From: Lepidostoma basale
Taxonomy: Eukaryota > Arthropoda > Insecta > Trichoptera > Lepidostomatidae
Length of the DNA: 64,000 bases
Direction: 5' to 3'
NCBI GenBank assembly: GCA_022606425.2
Contig: JAHDVF020000657.1
Coordinates: 868,001-932,000 of the forward strand
The notes beneath the pieces were generated by a model, which was given only the letters and a program-made list of their open reading frames with translations, did no database searches and was not told the origin of the DNA. Made by a program: the position numbers and the translations under genes. Shown here in pieces: positions 44,501 through 55,576 of this stretch. The stretch's first letter is position 1. Each line of letters starts with the position of its first letter.

Positions 44501-47500
44501 TGCGTAAAAATAACACATTGGATCACAATGTTGAATCAATGTACACATATTTTGAAATTCCTTTTTTTTATGCTGTTATAAATAAAAAATATGAATAAAG
44601 AAAAATATATAGTTTATAGGTAAATATGTAACCTGCCAAGCTCCAATATCCTTAACCTTCCTGGCTAATGGTCGTTGGTAAACTCTGCACAGTTTAAAGG
44701 CATCGGCTCTTATTTCTATAATGTTATTTGCAACGGCCCAGAATGCAGCCAATGGATAAACTGATGAAAACAGTACCTTGAAATAGTATAAAGACATGCA
44801 AATTGTTTATCGGTTAAAAAATTAAGGACTGATTCAAAATTATTTATTAAATATAGTAGAACGTTGTTTATTCGGATGTCAGTTAACCGGAACGTCAATT
44901 ATCTGGACAAGTCGAGATGATGAAGTGTTCTGTATCGTGAATCTTGTTAAAAAAAAATCTCTGATTATTTTTCCAGTACTATAGAGTAATTTAAGACTTT
45001 TAAAGTACATGTACTACATACACACTTGTTTTTGCAGTAGAATTTGTAATTTCATAATCAATAATGAGCCAAGGAAAAAAAATCTATTTACACCTTATTT
45101 GTTTGATTATCCGGAAAAATCGGTATCCGGAACACCTCCGGTTCCGTTAGTACGGATAAATGACATTCTACTGTACATAAATTATTAAACAACAGTTAAC
45201 TAGGATACTAGCAAAGTAAATTGTAGAGGTGAGTTAGACTAAGTAAAAACATATTTGAGTTTGGAACTTTACCTCAAGTCAGATGTATTTTGACATCTTC
45301 CAGATAGTGAAAACTTAGTTTATAAAAATAGGTTAAAAGAAGCAAAATTAATAAAAAGATTGATTGATTGATTGAAACTGGATCTCACCACATAGCCGAA
45401 TTGGATAAACAATTCTAAATAATCATCGTATGTTCCTTCATAATCCTCCATTTGTCCTTCCATATTGGCTTGTTCAATTCGTGGATCTTCATAATGTAGA
45501 CATTCAACATCTTGCAAAACAATTGGAACGATTGTGAGATTCTCATTAAATATATAATTTTTCTTTTTGGTAGCTTGGGTTGTGGGGTAACCAGAGAAAA
45601 TACTCTTGATGCTCTCCAACTATAAAAATTTACAAAATATAAAAATTGAACAATAATATTTTTTCTTTGTAACATTTAATTATTACGTACAAATAAAATT
45701 ACAAAACATGTTTTGGACACATAAGCCCTTGATCAGTGTAGTTTAAAATATAATTTATACAAAACAAATATTTAAACAAATTTTACAATGAATGTGGTCA
45801 GTTTTGACAGATGTTAAAATGATTTTTTCAAACGTTTTATGCATTTGAAGACTACAGGGGAAAAACAAGGAATGTCAGTAGAAGGTTAATTTGAATAAAT
45901 TGAGAATAAAGCTAATCAAAGTCTATATATTTCTTAGCAATTAGCAATCGATTATCTGGCCATAGTCGATGACACAGATGATTTTTGAATATGAAAATTT
46001 TACTGTGATTAGATACTAGAGTGAATGATTTACCGAGTTACCGAGTACGAGTTTTACTCGGTTTGATGTTTGCCAAACTGAATACTCGGCCGAATAACTC
46101 GGTTCAATTTCAAGTCCGTGAAATCTGCCCAAACATAGCGGATATGCAAGAAAAGCTTAAAGATGAAGTTCAGGATCGCTTTCAAGGCTTAGAAGGTGAT
46201 AAATATTACTGTTTGGCTACTTTACTGGACCCCAGAATGAGATTTTTTAATCCAGAGAAATGCGAATTGATCAGGAAGATCCTATTTTAGAATCCATTGA
46301 AAGAAGCGACGTAACAGAGAGTGCCAGCAGCAGTGAAGAAAACGAATCTAATTCTAACCTTAACCAATTAAGACAATCACAAGATGCTTATGCATCATTT
46401 TGGAATTGCTTCCAAGAACTTGCTTCTACCCAGCCACCGGAGCGCGACGATCATAAAAGCCCCATGGCTCTAGAATTGGATCGATATGTAAACGAAGGAT
46501 TGTTGTCAAAAGATAAGAGTCCTTTCAAGTGGTGGGCAAGACATAAAATAATATATCCAGACATAGCACATTTAGCGAGAGTGTTTTTCTGTGCACCTGC
46601 AAGCACTTTGTATAGCGAGCGTTTATTTTCAGAAGCAGGTAATGTTTATGAAAAAAAAAGGAACAAGCTGTTACCAGAACGTGCAGAGAGTCTTGTATTC
46701 TTACATCACAACTTGCCTTTGCTAAATTTTAAATATTAATTGTTTAACTTCAATTTTAATAAATGCAACTTTTTAATCCTCCTGTTTTCATTATATTTCC
46801 CAAAATATTATATTACTTTAGTTAAACCGAGTATACTCGTCATTTAGACCGAGTTATTCGGCCGAGTACGAGTAATAAAAAAACGCCGAATACACCGAGC
46901 ACCGAGTATTAAACGAGTACTCGGCCCATCTCTAATAGATACGTACAAATGCCGCTAGATGGCATTATTACATTTATTTTGAATTTTAACTGACATTCCT
47001 TGTTTTTCCCCTGTAGTCTTCATTTGATATAAATATTAAAAAATAATATTTAAAGTTCTTATTGGGGTCTAGGTATTTATTGCGACAAGGAAATAAATCA
47101 ATTATTGGAAGTTAAATTTATTTGATTACAATATTTTCTTTATTTTAAATTGCTTTTTATAAATTTCAAGATTATTCAAAGTTATATTTCTATCATTAAC
47201 ATGTTGAATTTCAACGCCGTTATCTTTGTTGAACCAATGATATTTTTCAATGAGATGATTTGCGAATTCTGAAAAGTTATTATTGGAGAGGCATTTTACA
47301 TGCTCTTTTATTATTAATTTAAAGTTACGCATTATTTTTCGTAGATAAAAAGATGAGCAATCATTACATTTCAGTTTATAAACTCCTGATTGAATAAAGG
47401 GTTGTTACAACAGAAGATTTTTTTGTTGTTGTTCAATTATGAATCTGCAACACAAAGTAATGGTGAATCAAATATATAAATGTAATAATCATGATTTCTT

Positions 47501-50500
47501 ATGAATCAAAATGCTGTAATAATCATGATTTCTTATGAATCAAAATGCTGTTGGTTGATGAACAAATGGTGTCTGACATATTTTAATTTAAAATAAATTA
47601 CCCTGTTGAATGAACCACGTAAGACAAGTGGAAGAATAGCCTCTTGAAAATGGTTAATGGCTTGCAGAATGATGAGCATAATGGCCACTTGCTGTCGCAA
47701 CATTTCAGGATCTTGCAGAATGAACGCAATGTAGAAAAGAGACATGAAGTTATTCACAAATTCAAATAGCACCAACTTTATCACACGGTGTCTCTCATAT
47801 TGCGATTGTGTGCGGTGATTTTCTAAAAATAAAAATATACTTTATAAACTATTCTTACTAAAAAGTTAACACCATTAGTCACAAAAACATCTCATGTTAA
47901 TGTCAAATATAATATTTAGAAAAATGTCTTTACTTATTTATAAATTTAAGATTTAAAAAAAAAGAATGGTTCCCAGAAATACAATTAAAAACCTCTATTC
48001 TCTGTATAACAACTTAAATTTATTAAAAACAGAGTAACAAAGCAAAAATATTTCAATTAAAGCCTAAGTTTACTATTTAATTTAAAATAAATAATCAAAA
48101 ATATCTTTGAATTAATGATAAGTGGTTTAACATGTTGACTGTCTATGGTATTTTTCAGGATTCCGGTGTAAAAAGACAATTTAATTTAATCATATTGTGT
48201 TATTAAAAACTCTATTTATAGTAAATAGTAATCAAGATTATTTTTTCATGTATCGAACCTTGATTTTTTTATTCTCCTTAAGACTATTCTATTCATATTT
48301 ATACTTATATTCTAAAAATTTCCTTGTAGCTGTACAAATATGGCAAATAAATAAAGTAGGAGATAACTAGTAGTTGGCATCCTAGGCAAAAATGCAAACT
48401 ACAAGTTATCTCGTAGTTGGCAGTCAACGTGTTAAACACCACCGTAAAATTGATACTCTGTACAAAAATTGCTATTTTCAAAGCTTGAAATATCACCGAA
48501 ATCTAAATAAAATGTTACACAGAAAAACAATGAGAAAATAAATGATAAAAATTCAAAATAAAATACTTGTTACCCCATTCTGTTAGAAAAGTGGCAAAAC
48601 TTCTATAAATTAAGTTAACGATAAATACTATAGCGGTGTAGATGACACTGGGTATCATGATCATCCAACCGTTGGGGTCAAAGTCATTTCTTTTCATTTC
48701 ATCTTCGGCCCAAAAGGACCATAACATTATCACGAAGCCGCCAAGCAACCACAAACAGACAATTGGTAAGGACACACAGTACATCTGCAAAAACAAAAGC
48801 TATGATAAATAATAATTGAGTGTACAACAAACAAAATAAGAAAAAAATGTATCTACAGGTAATTGTGTTAGTAATACAATTTAATATGGCTCTTTTATGT
48901 GTTATTATGGAAGCTAATCAATTAAACAATACATACATTGGACTTTTATACTATTAAAATGTACTCTTGAGAAAAAAGTATAATTTATCATAAAAAGTGG
49001 AATGTCAATAAGATTTGACAACAAACTCTACTATACGGATTGAAAAATAAAATGAATGTTGTAATGTGAACTTTATTTTAAAGCAGGAAGTGTAACAAAA
49101 TGATTTCACAAGACCTTTAGATTAGTCTTCCATCTTGGGGCTCCAGGTAAGGCTTTTCCCGTGACAGGGTCAATTCCCATTACGCCTTGAAAGTTAGCTC
49201 TCGGTTCGTCTAAACTAGTCATACCAATTGTACCCCAATTAAATGCCAATTCATTACTTTTCCTTCTCCAAACCTAGAAAAATGACAAATTAATAAAATA
49301 AATAATGTCTTAAAAGCAAAATATTATCACATAGTACTAATCTGATCATATAATTAAATACAGAGGGATTATTGTACTTAATTAGCTCTTTTGTTGAGAA
49401 TTATAAAGATATATGGTAATAAAATATATTATCAAATAGGTTTTTCTTTAATCCTTAAGCTGATTTTTGAAAACAAATAAAAATATTGTTTCTTGAACAA
49501 TGATGTAAAATTCCATATTAAATAACCATTATCAAATGTCTGATCTCCAAAATATGTTCATATTTCTTCTATAATGTTAAAAATTTGATATTTGATAATG
49601 ACAGTAGACAGGCGAAACATGTCATTCACATAAATTATAATAAAATATGTATTAATTAAAAAATTCAGACATTATTGTTTGTGCATAAACAGATAGTCTA
49701 CTGGATGTGCGCTATCTCTTTCTCTCTTGCATGTTCCCACAAGCGTGTATGAAAGATGCACTACTTGTCACAAAGAGAGTATTTAAATTCAAGTATTTAT
49801 AAGTCAATGACGATCATTGTTAGAATTTCTCAATGGCTTTGCGAACAACAGTATATAATTGTTTAGTATTCTAAAGGATTAACAAAACTCAATAAAAAAT
49901 TTCAATAAAATGAGTACTTACTTCTAGGAAAACGATTACCCATAGAATATTGAAAACACAAAAGAAGACAAGAGTCTCGTGACTCAAGAATAATTGTATA
50001 AAACCCAATATCATTGGGAATATTAGTGCAGTGGTGTAAAATCCTATGAAGATAAAATATAAAGCAACCGCTTCTCCAAAATATGTTCTTATTTCTTCTG
50101 TAATATTAAAGAAAAACAATGGTAAAATTATATCTGAAGAGAACCATGTTGTTTCAGCAATTATATATTGCAAAACTCCATATCAAATTAGATATATTAA
50201 AATTATTATTATTGTTTTCAAGGAGTTTTATTACAATTTTAACATTTGATTTGTTCGGTTTTACTAGGCCAATCATTAATAACAAGAATTTGAATGCAAA
50301 ATACACTAAGATTAGCTTAGTACTGAAGCAAAAAATTTATTGTAAATTACATTTACAAATATTTATATTTTTGTTTCACATTCCGATATTGACTTCATAA
50401 GTAGAGATATAAATTGTAAGAAGTAAAATAAAAATAATTGAATTTTATCATAATATATCTGACATGGTTCTTTATTTAAGAATACATATTTTCAACATTG

Positions 50501-52647
50501 GAAAAGCACCACATCAATACAGTTTGTGTAGAACGGTACTAAAAATATATTTACCAAATGGCTGCTTTTGAAAAAGAGCCATAAACCATCTAGAACCCAA
50601 TTTTCTTAAGGCATCTTCATCGTGCAATGCATATATTTTTTCTATGATTCCCGCCTTCAACAATGCTTGGAGAACCGATTTCCCTTGGTAAAGACTTATG
50701 TTACTGTATCCGGGAACATTATTCTCATCTACTGAGGCTCTAATATTTTCTATCTCATGTCTTACTATTGTCTGTCGTTCAGCAGTAGTGAGGAAATCGT
50801 CCACGTGCATTCCTTCCTCAATAAATTCTTCCAATTGACTCACGATGAACTCTCTCAATACTCCAGAGCGGTCTCTTTTGACAATTTCTATTTCTTCCGC
50901 AACTTGCAGAAATTTAATTTTGGATGCAGAAACGTGCAAAATGAGACCCTAAAAAATAAAATTCATTAATTGAAAATGTGTGTATGCATAATGCTCGAAA
51001 CAGTTAAAAAAATAATGAAGAAATGATACGTGAAAAAAGTATTGCATGCTTAAAAAGTTGCCCCAATAAATAACAAAACCAAATAATTAGTGGAAAATAA
51101 TTTCTTGAGTTAATTCCTGAAATTTTTAACATTAGATATAAGAAGAATCCCATTTATCAACCATTACACCGATTACTATCACCAGAAAGAATGGACTGCT
51201 ACACTGTAATTCCCTGACATAATTTAATTGATTCCTCAACATTCATAGATCGTATTGTGCACACACATCAACTCCTTGCGTGGCCGACATTTAATATTTT
51301 ATTGATTAAACCATGTTACGCTTTCCGCGATCTTCATCTATTACTTGTTCGGTTTATATAGTTAACATATATTTTCTTTACCATTCTTTCCATGTGTCCA
51401 AACCATCTTAATGAACTTTTCATTATTTTAACTTTTCATTATTTTGTCGCGGACGATGCCGTTCTCGTTGCAGATAGTGCGGACGAATTACAAGTCTTGG
51501 TGTCGAGAATGTATAAGGTATGCAAGTCGAACGATTTAATGATGAATGTTAGTTTTTGAAAGGGAAGAGCAAATGACAGTTTGTAATATAAGTGTAAATG
51601 AAGAGAACTTGGAACAGTCGAGTGAATTTGTGTATTTAGGTAGCATGTTCACAGCGGATGGCCGAACGGACAGTGATATTGAAAGAAGGGTTGGTGCGGG
51701 TAACAAAGTGAATGAAGCTTTAAAAGTAGTTATTGGAAACAAGAATTTATCAATGAAAGCGAAAATGGCCGTTCACAATGGAGTTCTGGTTCCAACCTTT
51801 ATGTATGGAAGCGAAGCATGGAACTGGCAGAAAAAAGATGAGAGCAGAATAAATGCGGTAGAGATGAGGTCCCTAAGACGTATGTGTGGTAGAACGATGT
51901 ACGACAGAATCTCAAATGCTGATATTAGGAAGGAGTGTAGAGCGAAAGAAGGTATTATGAACAAAATTATGAAAGGTTCGCTTCGTTGGTTCGGACATAT
52001 GGAGCGCATGGGTGAAGAAAGAATGGTTAAAAAAGTATACGTTAACAATGTAAATGGAGTAAGGAGTCGAGGTAGACCGAGGAAAACATGGCATGACCAA
52101 ATTAATCAAATATTAAAAGTTGGTCATGTCAGAAGCCGGAAGAATCGACGTGCGTGTATGGCTCGATGTATGAATGTGGAGGAAGCTAGAGAGGTGTGCC
52201 AGGATAGAGTAGTGTGGCGTTCCATTCTCTCTGCCTACCCCTGCGGAGAAACGGCGTGATGGTTTGTTGTTGTTGTTGTTATTTTGTCCATAACGCACAA
52301 CATTAATTCGCACTGCATTCACATCTTATATTTGCAACTGATACTATATCATACACAGTAAATAATTCTAATTGTTAATTTGGTAGGAAAAAAATCTTGA
52401 CCAATTCAAAATACAGAAGTAACTGGGGATAGTAAAAATGGATGCATACCTCATTTTCTTTATATGGTTGTCTACGCACTGCCAGCTCAGCCCCTCCATC
52501 AACCCGTTTTCCTCGGATTCTGTTGATGAACCAGGCCAAGGCCTTTTCATTGGCTTTGTGGGAAAACTTTATCACTATATATGTCTGGGGAAATACTCCT
52601 GCATTATCATCACACGATGAACTGGTGTCGTCGCGAAAGGTTACCAT
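41561..52647 (-). CDS. ANO10: Anoctamin-10-like membrane protein (ten exons, about 686 aa)
   Basis: Exons in transcript order are 52647-52450, 50948-50555, 50097-49922, 49273-49115, 48784-48574, 47822-47602, 45619-45389, 44776-44633, 43773-43519 and 41632-41561. The anoctamin (TMEM16) family holds Ca-activated lipid scramblases and chloride channels; ANO10 acts in intracellular membranes. A soluble N-terminal part (1-197) precedes the anoctamin domain with several membrane segments (from about 205). [53 protein letters not shown]-like [28 protein letters not shown] and AIPDKPEW are clear landmarks. E551 and D555 in NNIIEIRAD sit where the family binds Ca. The usual length is about 660 aa. The last exon is uncertain: splicing in phase gives a 23-residue basic end, while the other frame of the same exon reads more protein-like. 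Intron 6 holds nested transposons. Confidence 0.93.
42295..42705 (+). mobile_element. LINE ORF2 C-terminus with (GAA)n tail in ANO10 intron 9
   Basis: [31 protein letters not shown], a frameshift, then [52 protein letters not shown], ending AGAAGAAGAAGAT. This family differs from the main one. The order of motifs is unmistakable. Confidence 0.9.
42830..43235 (+). mobile_element. Second LINE family, ORF2 end, in ANO10 intron 9
   Basis: It reads [20 protein letters not shown], then [44 protein letters not shown], then W..R.IRRADLK and GGGAAATGGCTTAGGCGAAA, GAAGAAGAGG. The 3' end matches 7.9 and 9.8 kb (reversed). Confidence 0.8.
44070..44210 (+). repeat. GC-rich dispersed repeat (inverse of 12.98-13.14 kb)
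   Basis: GGAACAGGCCTAGAAAGTGT, ACGAGCGAGGCTGACGAAAG and GCCCTATAACAGCC match the complement of the copy at 13.0 kb; a third, decayed copy is at 59.05-59.13 kb. I could not assign a class; it may be part of a LINE. Confidence 0.6.
45660..45775 (-). ncRNA. Relic hammerhead-like motif, family 2, downstream of a Penelope-like remnant
   Basis: The minus strand has ACA, CUGAUCA (consensus CUGANGA, one change), GG...CC stem II, AAAAC (consensus GAAAC), AU, GUU, then UUGUA matching stem I. It sits about 240 bases after the end of the GIY-YIG frame once the inserted 45846-47022 segment is removed, and on the same strand. Confidence 0.5.
45846..47022. mobile_element. Segment bounded by 34-bp perfect inverted repeats
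   Basis: TGAAGACTACAGGGGAAAAA at 45846 continues to GGAATGTCAGT at 45879; its exact complement is 46989-47022. The inside outside the hAT is short (about 137 and 54 bases). This could be a DNA transposon into which the hAT landed; no target duplication was clear. Confidence 0.75.
46017..46934 (+). mobile_element. hAT element remnant with transposase C-terminus and 8-bp target duplication
   Basis: TTAGATAC (46009-46016) and ATAGATAC (46935-46942) flank it, 7 of 8 matching. The right end is the complement of TAGAGATGGGCCGAGTACTC, the left starts TAGAGTGAATG; both ends are rich in CGAGTACTCGG words. Inside, [17 protein letters not shown] (frame 46021-46290), then, after a shift, the hAT dimerisation domain (46260-46739): [60 protein letters not shown]. 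The BED finger and the catalytic N-terminal two thirds are deleted, so it is not active. Confidence 0.9.
47126..47405 (-). mobile_element. Penelope-like element remnant, GIY-YIG end
   Basis: The minus strand from about 47400 reads [51 protein letters not shown], then [14 protein letters not shown] and a stop at 47128-47126. The order G-(I/V)-Y-K-L-K-C..C..FY, RNF...EH, F..HL.E.H, LE.YK is that of the GIY-YIG endonuclease at the C-terminus of Penelope-like retroelements. The Y-I-G-Q-T-G block is changed to Y-L-R-K-I-M, and the reverse transcriptase is missing. It is 5'-truncated and inactive. Confidence 0.75.
47425..47480 (+). repeat. Penelope-type end fragment in opposite orientation
   Basis: TTCAATTATGAATCTGCAAC then ACAAAGTAATGGTGAATC matches the sequence that follows family 2 motifs at 22335-22382 (ATGTGAATCT, CAAAGTAATGGTGAATACG). 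It lies just upstream of the truncated GIY-YIG frame, pointing the other way. Confidence 0.5.
47481..47548. repeat. Perfect tandem duplication of a 34-bp unit
   Basis: The unit starts TGTAATAATCATGATTTCTT and ends AAAATGC; two copies abut without a mismatch, 50 bases from the ANO10 exon 6 donor. Confidence 0.9.
48131..48431. mobile_element. piggyBac-like MITE with TTAA target
   Basis: TTAA at 48127-48130 and 48432-48435. The ends CATGTTGACTGTCTATGG and the complement of CACGTTGACTGCCAACTA match over the first 12 bases apart from one. The 301-bp inside is non-coding and has a further inverted pair near its right end (GAGATAACTAGTAGTTGGC, ACAAGTTATCTCGTAGTTGG). It lies in ANO10 intron 5. Confidence 0.75.
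49550..49645 (+). repeat. Family 1 hammerhead-like end in ANO10 intron 3
   Basis: UUUGAUAAUGAC, AGUAGACAGGC, GAAAC, AU, GUC, AUUCACAUAAAUUAUAAU. A single end, with no clear partner arm nearby. Confidence 0.55.
49685..49892. repeat. Dispersed repeat shared with 15.19-15.40 kb
   Basis: GATGCACTACTTGTCACAAA, AATTTCTCAATGGCTTTGCG and GTTTAGTATTCTAAAGGATT align with the earlier copy. It ends 20-30 bases from the ANO10 exon 3 donor. Confidence 0.6.
51155..51432 (-). mobile_element. LINE main-family 3' end, outward partner of the next copy
   Basis: AACCATTACACCGATTACTA, AAAGAATGGACTGCTACACT and CTTTACCATTCTTTCCATGT follow the usual reversed order, up to TTTCATTATTTTAAC. Confidence 0.75.
51433..52285 (+). 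mobile_element. Best preserved LINE main-family copy, ORF2 C-terminus with (TTG)n tail
   Basis: A 237-codon frame (51546-52259) carries [138 protein letters not shown] and [10 protein letters not shown]. Just upstream, in another frame, [20 protein letters not shown] is the end of the reverse transcriptase (the FADDxxL motif with F lost). So there is one frameshift and a 5' truncation. It ends GGTTTGTTGTTGTTGTTGTT, in ANO10 intron 1. Confidence 0.95.
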
Positions 52648-54165
52648 TGTAATAAAATTATAAAATAATTTCTACTTTGTGTTCTTTGACATTCTAAAAT
52701 TTAAAGATTTTCAAATATTAGAACATACATTAAGATAACAGTTATGCTGCACATTTATGAATGCTAAAATATTTTTTATAATAAATATACAAAATTAATC
52801 ACATACAAAATTTTACAAAAATGTTCCTAGAATAATTAGTAAAAAATATATATTGTGTTTTCTTTAAATACTTATTAACATTACACTTTGAAACTATCAT
52901 AATTTTTAAAATTATGTCTATATATTAAGATAGATTTTTGTTTGTTTTAAATATATAAAAATATTTACTTTTAAATTAAAATATTTTAAAATAAGAAACA
53001 CTATTGACACAAAGATGAAACAGATAATGGAACAAAGTAAAATGTTTACAAAGAACTTCCGAAATCTTAATCTTATCTGCAAATTTGTATTAACAGGAGT
53101 ACACATTACAAAATAAATTCAATACATCATAAATCTAACAACTATAGATAAAATCGGTAAGTAGATTAACACTACAATAGCCAAATATTATGTATAACAT
53201 AAAATCTTATCTCACCTCAAAAAAAGATAAGTAACCTCAACAAACACGGATTTTATCTTCTAATTTCCGAGTATCAGCTGTCATCTGACAACTGACAGAT
53301 GATAATATGTAAAAATAATAAATAAAAGAATTCACAAAAGGGTCAAATCGAGGGAAAAACTTGTAAGAAACTAAGCAAAAACTGATGGATATCTTTATAT
53401 CTCATAAAAAACGCAACGTAAACTTCCTCGAAAAACTTGGCAAACAAATTTAAGAATAAACAAACACGTGGATATGCGTAGTTCGTCGAAAAACCGGCTT
53501 CAATTAACTCAATGTTTTTATAGGCAATAACACCAGAAAAAGTTTAAGATGCAACATTGTAAGATTCTTGGCTAGTCAGTTATTTATATCTGCATACGAA
53601 ATTGCTATTATTAGTATACCCACACAAAATATTTGAGCATAGAGGTATTGCTACACAAAAACTATATACCTACATATTTTAAAAACAAAAACAATAAATC
53701 TGTTTTCATGCAGGTAATACGCACATACAAACTTATATTTCCTTTATGCAAGTTGGTGCAAAACTAGGTTAACGCCCTGTAAATTTACATAATGTTTCGA
53801 CCTCGTACGTAAAAATAAAAGAAACATATCTTTGTTTATAATCGTTTCAGTAGACTTCATGAAATAAATATTAATGCATTTAAAAATTCAGAATTGGAAA
53901 ACGTCAAAACTAAAATGACGTGTTACATAAGATATGATTGCCATCTACTGGGGAAACGTAAAATTAAAATGATTGAACACAAATTTAATCTCATAGTTAT
54001 GTATTTTATATATAAATTAATCAATAGATGTCCTACTTCATACAATATAAACCTAATTGAAAATTATTTTCATCTAATTTTATCTAACTTAACCATCGTT
54101 TGGTTTTCCCGGTGTAACTTCCACGCTGTTCTATTTTCCAATCCAATTTTTCCAATTTAAAAAAT
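52648..54165. other. Upstream region of ANO10, AT-rich
   Basis: It should contain the promoter and 5' UTR of the anoctamin gene. I see no TATA box or initiator I would defend. An open frame at 53894-54160 is unrecognised. Confidence 0.4.
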
Positions 54166-54179
54166 GACCGCCTTTTAGT

Positions 54180-54262
54180 AGTTGATTAAATAGTTATTAA
54201 TTAATTAGTGATTAATTAGTTATTAGTTGATTAATTAGTTATTAATTAATTAGTCTCGTTCG
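54180..54262. repeat. Short tandem array of TTAATTAATTAGTTATTA-like units
   Basis: GTTGATTAAATAGTTATTAA, TTAATTAGTGATTAATTAGT and so on; imperfect units of about 12-19 bases. Confidence 0.7.
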
Positions 54263-54289
54263 ACTTTTTTTCCCATGTATACAACAATT

Positions 54290-55112
54290 CAACCATTTTC
54301 TTTCTTTTCGCCGAGTCATCATGAATCTCCGGTAACATTTGATTAATTTGGTCATGTCATGCTTTCCTTGGTATTTTTAACAAACATTTTAACCATTCTT
54401 CTCTCGTCAATTCGTTCCATATATCCAAACCATCTCAGGGATCCTTTTTTTATTTTACTTATGATGCAATCATCCGCTTTACATTTCTTCCTTATTTCGT
54501 CGTTTGGTTTTCTATCGTATATCGTTTTCCCGCACATTCTTCTCTGTGATCTCATTTCTACGGCATTTATCTTACTTTCATCCTTTTTTGACAGCTCCAA
54601 GCTTCATTAATTTGTTTACAATTCTTTCATTCACACTGCATTCGCTTATTATGTTTACATTTGAAACTCTATCACATACAAATTTACGTCTAAGACAGTG
54701 ACCCCCAGGGGTCTATGAAATGAAAATGGGGGTCAAAGTAGATCTCATGTCGGATGGTTGAAATCGTTGGCGACCTTTTTTTTAGCTCAATCGTCAAAGA
54801 TCGGACATTTGATTTTCCCCAATGAGCTAAATAAAAAAAGGTCGAAAACAAATTCCGGCTTTTTTCCGTAATTTTTGGCCTGATTTAGCTCTGTGTCAGC
54901 TTCAAAAACTGCCTTTATAGTTATAGTTATAGATGAATTTATAAGAAAATCAATTTTAGGAAAGCAGGGGATCTACACAAAATATAATAGAAGAAATCGG
55001 CAAGGGGTCTATGATGCAAAAAAGTTTGGGAACCTCTGGTCTACGAGATATAATTTCTACTAAATTTGTTATATTTTCATTTTTCTTTTGCAAGTTCCAT
55101 GCTTCACTTCCA
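54290..55112 (-). mobile_element. LINE main-family fragments, interrupted by a hAT MITE
   Basis: Minus strand 54600-54352: [61 protein letters not shown] second copy from about 54610 to 55110 (C-S-V-N..N-I.., DRVSNVNI, RRKFVC) is cut at 54696 by the MITE and resumes at 55047. Confidence 0.85.
54696..55038. mobile_element. hAT MITE (343 bp) with 8-bp target duplication
   Basis: GTCTAAGA (54688-54695) and GTCTACGA (55039-55046), 7 of 8 matching. The left end is CAGTGACCCCCAGGGGTCTA, the right the complement of CAGAGGTTCCCAAACTTTTT, the well-known hAT terminus style. Inside is a nested palindrome (CGACCTTTTTTTTAGCTCA and TGAGCTAAATAAAAAAAGGT, 54769-54842). It is non-coding. Confidence 0.85.
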
Positions 55113-55576
55113 CACATAAAGGTATACTATAGTGCACTGCCCATTTAACATTTTTAGATAGGCTACAAATTAGACAAATAAATAAAATACTTTCATATCA
55201 CAGTTACTCTTGTTAAACATTGTGTTGGCAGGCTTAAATTTCTGAGAAGAACTAATTCTTGTTGTTTATCTCCCAAGATCTCGATTCGGCCGAGGTGATC
55301 GAGGATGTGACGTTATCAACTACGTTTGTATCTCGACATCTTTGAATATTATTTCTAAAGTAGAGAGATATGGTACTGAAGTGTCTACGCACTGCTATGA
55401 AGACGTATTTATTATATAGGTATAAATTATGCAATTGACATATTCGTTCATTTATTAAAAATCAAATAGAAAACAGGGTTGTTGCGTTATTTAGTTGTGG
55501 TTGTTATATCTGATGCCGTAATATTTATGTATTTTGAAGGATTAATTTTATATCAATATAGCCGAAGGTATATATT

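Noticed and set aside
46260..46739. A domesticated hAT transposase gene
   Set aside because: The dimerisation domain is intact, but terminal repeats and target duplication are still present, the catalytic part is missing and there is a frameshift.
51546..52259. A host gene of 237 codons
   Set aside because: It is the longest frame in the window, but its motifs match at least ten decayed copies around it and it ends in a (TTG)n tail.
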